Assembly: GCA_011799875.1 (NCBI GenBank)
Contig: CM022301.1
Coordinates: 326,076,929 to 326,140,928, forward strand
Reading direction: 5' to 3'
Length of the DNA: 64,000 nucleotides
Source: Thinopyrum elongatum
Taxonomy: Eukaryota; Streptophyta; Magnoliopsida; Poales; Poaceae
Position 1 is the first letter of the stretch; every line of letters starts with the position of its first letter. A model generated the notes under the pieces. The model was not told where the DNA came from. It saw only the letters and a program-made list of their open reading frames with translations, and searched no databases. This document shows, piece after piece, positions 33,843 to 44,400 of this stretch. The translations under genes were made by a program, and so were the position numbers.

Positions 33843-35193
33843 TCTATACCTAATATTAAAGGGAGGAGGCTTTCATAGTTCTCTATACGTCAACCCTTTA
33901 TATACATTGATTTTATGTTAATCACAAAGATTGACGGCCGAGAATTAACTTTTTTTCCCATCCGCCGTTTCCTTAGGATAGACACAGAAAAAATCATCCG
34001 CTAAAAAAATATATATTGCACACAACTAGACTCAAACCAGGATGGCAAGTTAATAAATCGCAGCGCACCAACCAACTAACCCGGCCAATGTTTCTGAAAA
34101 AGTTAAGGAAGGTGTCTTCTTATTGGTTTTTTTAGCCAAATGTGTCTTCTTAATGGTGACACAAGTTTTCTTTAAAACAAAACTTCCCAGCCAGACAAAA
34201 ACTAAGTTTGGGCTGGCCTCCCGACGACCCACTTTGGGCTAGGCACGGTCACTCTGCAGTTCGTTCTCTTTCCTTTTTTTGTTCTTTTTTTGTTTCTTTT
34301 TTTGTTCTTTTTTTCCTTTTCCTTTCTTTTGTATTATACAAAGTAGATTGCGTGTTTTATATACAAAAATGTTCATCGTATATTTAAGGAAATGTTCACC
34401 CTATATTAAAAAAAATTAACATATTTTATAAAATGTGCATTGTATATTTTAAAATTGTCCATTGTATATCACAAAAAATTCAATGGGTATTTGAATATTT
34501 TTTAGTGTATATCACAAAATATTCAATGTATATTTAAAATTGTCAGCGTGTATTTTGAATTGTTCAGCATATATTACAAAATTGGTCACCTTTTCATGTT
34601 TTTTGAAACTTTTGATCACTTTTTAAAAAATTGTTCACATATTAATAGTATTTTCAAATTCGATTTTTTTTTCTCCATGGACTGGGTCCTCCAAGCGGGA
34701 CGCTGGTCTGTGCCATCACGAGTATGCTCGGCTATACATATGATGCCAAACTCAGACATGGCATGGACGTGATGCGGTACTGCATATGCATGTGGCGGGA
34801 CGATCGATGTCAGATGTGTTGTATGTGTATGGCAAGGCCCATAACACAGCATTGCCTCGCCATCTATAATCCAAACATGAACGCTTTCACAGCAAGCTAT
34901 TACTTCTAATCGCCAGGTATGGCTTCTCCAATTAGTTTTCTCCTTCTCGACCTTGAGCTCCTTTTCTTATTTTAGCTGAAACTTCTTAATCGAAGAGATT
35001 TCATATAAAATAAAAAACACTATGATTTTAATATTTTTCATGTGAGAGATTAGGGACAAGTGCAAGTCACAAGGATTAACATAAAAAACACCTCTAATTG
35101 TTTGCACACAAGTGGTGGTTGCACCATGATGTGGGTGCCCGACGGGCATGTGATATATTTTCTCCCGTTGCAACGCACGGGCATATTTGCTAG
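33843..35193 (+). mobile_element. Non-autonomous Helitron-like element 2
   Basis: The element starts TCTATACCTAATATTAAAGG after an A and ends with CCCGTTGCAACGCACGGG, a spacer and CTAG followed by T. This fits insertion between A and T with no target duplication. The interior is AT-rich, with runs like TTCTTTTTTTG near 34270 and no transposition protein. Confidence 0.8.
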
Positions 35194-35481
35194 TATTACT
35201 AAAGTGGAACAACCTAACCAAGACAGAGAGATCATGCAGCCTTGCACATAGAATGCATCTAAAAAGTGGTAGCAGGAACTTTTACACTAACACAGAGTAC
35301 AAATTAAAAAATGCAGACATCTAAATGTCACAGGGATCTACATGAAATTACATAGAGATCAGCAACGACACCAAATTTAACAGATCGCAACAATGCCAGA
35401 TTTAACAGATCAAAAAAGAAACTCAGCAGAAGATGAAACTAAGACAGTACGTAGTGGATACTGCTTGAAACATCATCATCA

Positions 35482-38400
35482 TCAAAGAGGAGAGAAAATA
35501 AGAAGTAAGATTCTCACCATATATATAGCCAGGTTGACGACACTTCCGAACAAGGGCATCATATCAGCATCACGTACGTCATCTGGATATAGCCACTTCG
35601 TCTTGGGTACCGGCCATCTAACACTGAAAGAATTGACTTCACACAAAATATTGACATAAAAACAACAAGTTTGTGTCGCAAAAAGAACCTGTTTTCCTTG
35701 CTCTTGTTTTGATTGCTCATGTTTTGTTCGCTTGTGTCGATAACTTCAGCACTGATAGTTGCACAGAACTCAAAACCACTGCTTGGCCTCAGGACAGATA
35801 CCTATTTTCAATGCAATGGCACAATATGAAGAATAATTAAAGCATAAATGTTGACGCACAACAAGTGCAGAATACAACTTCTGCAACTAACCGTAAAATG
35901 CATTCCTTCACCATGTCGTAAAGCACTCTCTGCCTTGTCCAAAATCAGCTCATGGAACTGGTAGGAATAAATAAAATCCATATGAGTAGCAGATATTGCA
36001 AGAACATGTATGTTGTGTACTACTCCCTCCGTCCCGTAATACAAGAGTGTTTTTGACACTACACTGGTCATCATGCTTAAACTTAAGAACGCTGAAGGAA
36101 TCTCGACAAGTTTTGTAAATATACCATGAATAATTCAAAATCAAGTCATATTGTTTAATTATTTCTTGAGCACTTTTGGCAATAAAACATGATTAGTATA
36201 TGCATTGAAATAAGTAGAAAATCCAAGTGCTCAATTAAAATTAAATAACTCTACCAACATGATTAGTATATGCAATGTGCACTGAGCATGCAACAAACTG
36301 CAGGTGTTAATTTGTCAAGTTCTGGTCTCCGGTCGCAATTAGAAACTAGCTTGCCTGATGAAAACAATTTATGATTCGATTGTTCCCCAAATTACTGCAG
36401 AGTTCACATTGGAGAATTGATGTGTTCTTACCAATTATTATTCCCACAGAATGGAAAATGCAGAAGGTGATTGCTCAAAAGCACATCCTAGTAAACTATG
36501 GCAGCTATGGAAATAATAAATGTCTGCCTGATCATTTTTTTATATAACTAATTCTAACTTTCTTGTAAGAATGGGGTTCTCTTAGGTGGGGGTGAGAGAA
36601 CAGGGTGTCCCCCTGTTGGCTAGGATAGCATGGAGCTATCTGGGCCACCCCGGCTCAAGTCACAGAGTGGCCTGTGATGCTTAGAGTTTATTCTATAAAA
36701 ATATGCCTCCAAGGGCCGCTAGTCCTGGATGGTCTCATTTTTTTTAGGTGGGGGTGAGTCTCAGACGATATGGAAGGTCAGACGATATGGAAGGTCCTGG
36801 CTGGATTTATTTCATCTTCTCCCAGAGCCCATGCTCCTCCTACTACCAATGCTGATATTCAACCTTCCATGGATGCCAATGGTGCTTCCCGAGCTGTTGT
36901 TCCTACTCCATTGGCTTGTGCCAAATCAGGTGACTTTTAAGTTGAAGCTTGCTCGCAGCCAGGGAACCAACCAAAGTAACCCATATTGAGAGACTCTACC
37001 AGGACAGATCACCAACCAAACACTTTCTATCTCGGGCAGTGCAGGCAAAAAAAACATTCATTTTTCAGGCTCATTGCAGGCATCACTTTCTAAACATCGT
37101 GTCCAGGGCACCAACCAAACTAACCTATAGTGTCAGACTCACAGGAAACCAAACCAAATAAATGGAATTCTGATTTCACAGCACAATTTAGAAACAAAGA
37201 AAAAATAGAAATAGCACAAAAGAAGAACAGAACCTCTTGTGTATTGGGCAGCGCAAAGTCATCAAGCTTGGAAATTACATCGCCAGCTTTGATTCCAGAA
37301 TCTGCTGCCGGGGATCCACCCACAACCTATGAAGCAAACAAGGATCTGTCAAAAAACAATCAAGCAAATCACGGCAATAAGTGATCATCACAAAGTAAGT
37401 ATCCAAATTTATGTTCACATCCAATCTCAAAAGATTAGTTTTGTCAAAATAGCTGCTAATGTCCCTTTTCCTTGTTCTCACTCTCACTCAAGAAAATTGA
37501 TACTCCCTCCGTCCCATAATATAAGACCGTATTACATAATGGGAAGGAGGGAGTATAATATACCATAACGTACAACAAAGCATAGAATCTTGGCTGAATA
37601 CCTGTAGCGACCCGACCCGAAAACGGTCAAGTCTCTGTGTATCTGTACCATCCCAAGGTCATGCTGGCACACACAGTACATTGATGAAAATATCAAAGTT
37701 CAATCACACATGATTTATTACATAAAATCTCATATCGAGTCTTTATTACATCAGAATAAATTCGGATAAATTCGGCCGAAGGCCAACTCATGAGATAAAC
37801 TAATGCGGAAGCGTAGATGAAAAGCGAGTCCATCCGACTCCAAAGGGCAATCACCGAGCGTGGATCGTAGCCTTACTCCTGGTCGGAATAATCCTCTGCA
37901 ACATGAGACGTTGCAGCCGTGTAGATCAACATTTTGAATATGCCGGCAAGTCAGAGAGAGAGAACAATATAAAATGCTATCACTATATGCAATTTTGGTT
38001 GTGGGGCTCTAAGTTTAAGTTTTTTGCGAAAAGCAAATTTTTCCCTACAACAAAAGGACTTGCTTGCAATTACTACAAAAGTATTTGTTGTTATTTAGAT
38101 GGTTCCGCCAACCAATATCTCATAGCCGAAATCATTATTACCCCAACAATTAATTAATTATGATTGGTGTTGAGAGCTCCGAATAAATCTAATTCCAGAG
38201 GCTCAGATGTCCGTAACCGAGGACACGGCTAATCGATTAGATTTCCACTCTGCAGAGTCTTGTGCACTTTACCCGCAAGAATCGTTCCCTTAAGTCCTCG
38301 CACTGCATGGTGTTTGAAGATGGGACGAACGAAACAGGGTCTTCCGTAGAGTTCCTCGAACATAGGTAATAAGATTCATGATCAAAGACTTACCTTGCTG

Positions 38401-41400
38401 ACGATCTTCGAACACTAATGACTCGTAGTAACAAGCCTCGCACTCCGGGTACTCTATCGAAACAAACAAAGCATAATAAGCAGACCACCGTACAAATATA
38501 ATAACATAACAGCAAGTAAAACTAATTATCACACAATCATCAAAACACACAAAGGAAAATCAAAAACAAAACCAAGGTAATCAATAAACTCAATGCAAAG
38601 TTTTTACTACAATTAAAACAAGATATAAAATAGTTTTCTACTACTAAAATTTTCTTTAACAGAATAAAAACAAGGTTTTTACTAAATAATAGAAAGAAAA
38701 ACAAAAATAAAATTTTATGCAAAAAGAACTACTTTAAAATCTTTTATGAAACTCCTAATATGCACAAAACAAGATTTCCTAGCAAAACAAAAGAAAATAA
38801 ACTACAAAAATATTTTTTTTCTCAAATAAAATTGCTACTGTTACTCTACACAAACTAATCTGAACATGTCAAAAAGAACAAAAGAAACTAATTTAAAACA
38901 ATTAAAAATAAAATAAATAGCACAAAAGTCACTAATTACCAAAACAGTATTGTTTTCGTGATAAACTAATTTTAATTAATTCTAAAATTCACCAAATTGA
39001 ACCTACTGATAAACAAAGTCATAGGAAACCAGCAGCAAAAAGAATCACTAAAAAATATTAATCCTAGCTCAAGATATTGCAAATTTAGTGGTTTGAACAA
39101 ATTTCATGTAAATCAAACTTCAAAACTTCAAACATGGCCAAATTTGATATCTACAGAAACTTTAAGAAAATTCCAATCTAGAGCAAAAAGAATCAAAATA
39201 AAATATTAAATATCCTAGGAGATATTGATTTTACAATATTGGAACTTTTTTCTGTTTTTTCAAATGGAAACGAAAAAAACAAAACAAAAAAAAAAACGGC
39301 CAGGTGCTATGTGTCGAGCTTCTATTTGGCCGGAAGAGTATGCGATCTGGACTATATTGCGCTCAGCCGATAACTAACAAAACCGCGTACAAGTGTATAA
39401 CTAACAGAAAACCGGTGAACCAGTTTAGATCGGTCTTTAATTTACGGTTTTTTGGGTTTAGATCTAAACCGGTTCACCGGTTTTCTGTTAGTTATACACT
39501 TGTATGCGGTTTTGTTAGTTATCGGTTGAGCACAATATAGTCCAGATCGCATACTCTTCCGGCCCAATAGAAGCCCGACACGCCTTTTTTTCTTGTTATT
39601 TTCATTTCTATTTGAAAAAACTGAAAAAAGTTTCAATCTTGTAAAATCAATATCTCCTAGGATATTTAATATTTTATTTTGATTCTTTTTGCTCTAGATT
39701 GGAATTTTCTTAAAGTTTCTGTAGATATCAAATTTGACCATGTTTGAAGTTTTGAAATTTGATTTACATGAAATTTGTTCAAACCACTAAATTTGCAATA
39801 TATTGAGCTAGGATTAATATCTTTTATTGATTCTTTTTGCTACTGATTTCTTATGACTTTGTTTATCAGTAGGTTCAATTTGGTGAATTTTGGAATTAAT
39901 TAAAATTAGTTTATCACGGAAACAGTATTGTTTTGGTAATTAGTGACTTTTGTGTTATTTCTTTTATTTTTAATTGTTTTAAATTAGTTTCTTTTGTTCT
40001 TTTTGACATGTTCAGATTAGTTTGTGTAGAGTAACAGTAGCAATTTTATTTGAGAAAAAAAATATTTTTGTAGTTTATTTTCTTTTGTTTTGCTAGGAAA
40101 TCTTGTTTTGTGCATATTAGGAGTTTCATAAAAGATTTTAAAGTAGTTCTTTTTGCATAAAATTTTATTTTTGTTTTTCTTTCTATTATTTAGTAAAAAC
40201 CTTGTTTTTATTCTGTTAAAGAAAATTTTAGTAGTAGAAAACTATTTTATATCTTGTTTTAATTGTAGTAAAAACTTTGCATTGAGTTTATTGATTACCT
40301 TGGTTTTGTTTTTGATTTTCCTTTGTGTGTTTTGATGATTGTGTGATAATTAGTTTTACTTGCTGTTATGTTATTATATTTGTACGGTGGTCTGCTTATT
40401 ATGCTTTGTTTGTTTCGATAGAGTACCCGGAGTGCGAGGCTTGTTACTACGAGTCATTAGCGTTCGAAGATCGTCAGCAAGGTAAGTCTTTGATCATGAA
40501 TCTTATTACGTATGTTTTATTGCATTAGTTGATATCCTCCCCACCATGCATGCAAGTAGGAGAAACTGAATCAAGTTCTTGAGTAGTATCATGCGGTAGG
40601 TTGACCCAAATCCCCATGTTACCAATGCCCGGGACGTTGTAGTTAATTATGCTATGCTTCGTAGACGGGGTTGGTTGAGTGGTTCACCTGGGAGATGTGA
40701 GAGTCAAGATGATGACAACCTCAAGATTTCAAGATGCTCAAGACGGACTTCAAATTCACTACTGGGTGGAGGACGGATGGACGGGCACCCTGGAGCACCC
40801 AGTGGTTGACCCAAGAATGCACGGAGAAGCGCCATGACATCTTGCGGAAAGCTTCACCCAGCCACGAAGAGACGGATGGATATACCTTGACCGGAAGCTT
40901 ATCTGTGCAGCCGCAAGCCATTATGGGCACTGGCTTGGTTGACCCTAGGCGTGACTCTGGACGGACGGTGCCAGCAGATGTAGAAGAACGGTAGGATATG
41001 GATGGGCACCGGCAGTGGCCCAGAGGAACTCTACGGAAGACCCTGTTTCGTTCGTCCCATCTTCAAACACCATGCAGTGCGAGGACTTAAGGGAACGATT
41101 CTTGCGGGTAAAGTGCACAAGACTCTGCAGAGTGGAAATCTAATCGATTAGCCGTGTCCCCGGTTACGGACATCTGAGCCTCTGGAATTGGATTTATTCA
41201 AACCCTAACACCAATCATAACTAATTATGGGGTAATAATGATTTCGGCTATGAGATATTGGTTGGCGGAACCATCTCAATAACAACAAATACTTTTGTAG
41301 TAATTGCAAGCAAGTCCTTTTGTTGTAGGGAAAAATTTGCTTTTCGCAAAAACTTAAACTTAGAGCCTCACAGCCAAAATTGCATATAGTGATAGCATTT

Positions 41401-44400
41401 TATTATTGTTCTCATGTTGTAGAGGATTATTCCGACCAGGAGTGAGGCTACGATCCACGCTCGGTGATTGCCCTTTGGAGTCGGATGGACTCGCTTTTCA
41501 TCTACGCTTCCGCATTAGTTTATCTCATGAGTTGGCCTTCGGCCGAATTTATTCTGATGTAATAAATACTCGATATGAGATTAGATATAATAAATCAGGT
41601 GTGATTGCACTTTGATATTTTCATCAATGTACTATGTGTGCCAGCATGATCTTGGGATGGTACAGATACACAGAGACTTGACCGTTTTCGGGTCGGGTCG
41701 CTACAATACCTGATTGTGATTGTTCAAATAATGAAATGAAGTTGAAAACAAACCTCACAGATGTTTACCACTGTGCAAGGGAATTTACACCGTTCCATTT
41801 AAAGCAACAGAAAAATTATGTCTGCTTCTCTAACACCTCTTTAAACTTCACGATTCAGGCACCCAGCCTGAACCGAACTACCTCGTCAACAAATATGGAT
41901 GGTCTCCTATTCATGATGTGGGCACGCCGGGTAATGCTGTTACTCCAGTTTGGTATGATATTTTCAAAGGCTTAAGACTTCTTTCGCTCAATCACCATGG
42001 CCAATCTTGGGGATGGTGCCATCGCCTCCTTTTGGGCTGACCTTTGGCTTCCGAATGCCACTACCACTTTGGCTCAACAATTCCAGGCTCTTTTCTCCCA
42101 CTTCAATAGGCAGGCAGCCTTTGTTGCCTGGGTTCTTGCTTCTCCGGAGCTAAACCTCAATCTTGCTCCAAGATTATCTCATGCGGCTGAATGCGAATTA
42201 GCTAACTTGCGCGCCATTATGACTTTGGTAAACTTCAATATGCAGGTCCCAAACAAAAGAATTTGCAGGCAAGACGGCAAGCTTCTAACAACCAAAATGA
42301 CCTACAAGGAGATCTGGTCCACCAGACCAACTGATTAGCTGCCTACTGCTATCTGGAAGAATTATGCTCCGACGATTCTATTGCCACCTCCAACGCCTGC
42401 CCCCTTTGTGGAGGAAGTGAGAATATTGACCATCTACCGTTTTGTTGTCCTCCCCTCCTGCCACTCTGGAGTGAACTCAATAGCTCGCATGATGGCAGGC
42501 CCACCAATCTTCTTGATGTATGGCAAGGTTCTCTATCCAACAAAGTTTGTTCTACTGTGGTCATTGCTCTTCTATGGAACATTTGAAAACGTCACAACAC
42601 TGGAGTTTTTCGAGATGACTTATTGCTCTGACCCAACCGTTGTAAAAATGTTCAGAAGTAAATTCTACTCCAGGACTGGGAATACATGTTGTTCCACCTA
42701 GTTGCAAGATTAGTCTTGTTTTAATTTCCTTTTCTCTAGCCCTGTATCTCTCTGCTACAACTTGTAATTGTTTCATGCTTGGGTAATATAAGGTTCAGGC
42801 CGGCGAAGCCCGCGTTGACACGTCAAAAAAAAGAGAGGGGGGGGGGGGGCTGGTACGCCTTTTTTCCGTTTCTTTCAAATCTGTGCTCTTATATGTTATA
42901 AGTGATATTGATGTGGATTTATTTGTGGCATTTTAGTTAAGACAAGAGGGCCACCAAAGTTCTGCTAGATTTGAGAAAGGAAGGTAGCAAGTTCATGGAG
43001 AATGATGGGTCTATTGTTGCATTGAATGAGCTGGAGATACAATTCAAAGCTCTAGAAAAATCAAACGTCATAGATATGATAAGTTTTGGTTTAAACCTTC
43101 CTACTACAGGCCTTAATTACTACACTAGTGTGATATATGAAGTTGTGCTCAAGGGGAGCACAGTTTGGATTTTCTATTCATACTTCCGTGTAAGTGTTTC
43201 CAATATATCATGTCAGGGAACAAATAGAATGAGTTGTTACCAATGTTCATTTTGATAATTTTCTTTGATTGGGTTTGTTGTTTATGTATGGGGAAAAATC
43301 ATACTGTAGATGGAGAGGAAATTATGTTTTCTTGGTAATGAAATGGGGAGTGCATATTTCTCACTGTTCAAAAAGGCGCGCGGAAGCGGGCGCTTATGCG
43401 CGCAAAAGCGTGGGGCGCTGGCCCAACGCCTCGCATAGGCCATGTGCGCTCGGAAAGGCGCTGGGGCTTGGGGCTGGTGCTCTGCCGCTGCTGGGGCTTG
43501 GGGCTGCTGCTCTGCTGATGCTAGGGCCTGGGGCTGGTGGGGCCTGGGATTGCTGCTCTGCTGTTAGCTGCTTTTTCTGAAAAGGTAAACGTGCATTCAT
43601 ATCCAAAACAGTACAAGAACAGCCCATACACGCCTACAGCTCACTGTCACTGGAAACATCCAGGACAGCTGTCCCAGTAAATTTGCACAAACGACCCTAG
43701 GAAAAAGAAATCTGCAACACGCTTTTTTGAACTTGGTACTAAGTATGCTTATGTGTGCTCAACGTGTGCTGGTTAGTCTTAGTAGTATACAGTAGTGTTA
43801 GTACTTTGCTGTGGCTGCTGTTAGTGTTAGCACTATTTTATACCTCCATGTTACATTCTAGCACTATTTTAGATAGCAAACTACTCTTGTTGCCCGTCTC
43901 TGTATAATTGTGTAGGAAACGCCTAATTGCGCCTAAGCTAGAAAAGCGCAAGTAGGTGGCCGAACGCATAATTAACGCCTAGCGCTTTTTTGAACTTTGA
44001 TATTATTTCTTAAGATGTTCATTTCAACTTCTTACGCCTGAAACATGTTATTTATTTTGTAATTGATACCACGTACATTGCAGGTGCACTATTACTAGTA
44101 CACATATAAACAGCACAGCAACACAATGAAAGAAAATACTAAACATGAGGCGGATAGTTACCTTCTGTACGTAAATGCCATGTGCATGGGGGAAGCTGTC
44201 ATGTACTTCTTCACGGACACGCAGTTTTTCAGCTTGAAGTGATCCAATCCTCAGACCATGCCATGGCTGCAGAACTCTCCTACACATAACACATCATTGA
44301 TCATTCAATATATTTACTAACAATAGATCAGCTAGAAATATAGATGACATAAAACTACATAGAACTAAATACGTGAGACAAGTAACATCAGCTACACAGA

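Noticed and set aside
38290..40528. Matching small frames on both strands (MHKILFLFFF type and MCFDDCVIISF type)
   Set aside because: They are mirror copies produced by the palindrome; mostly translated AT-rich sequence, not separate genes.
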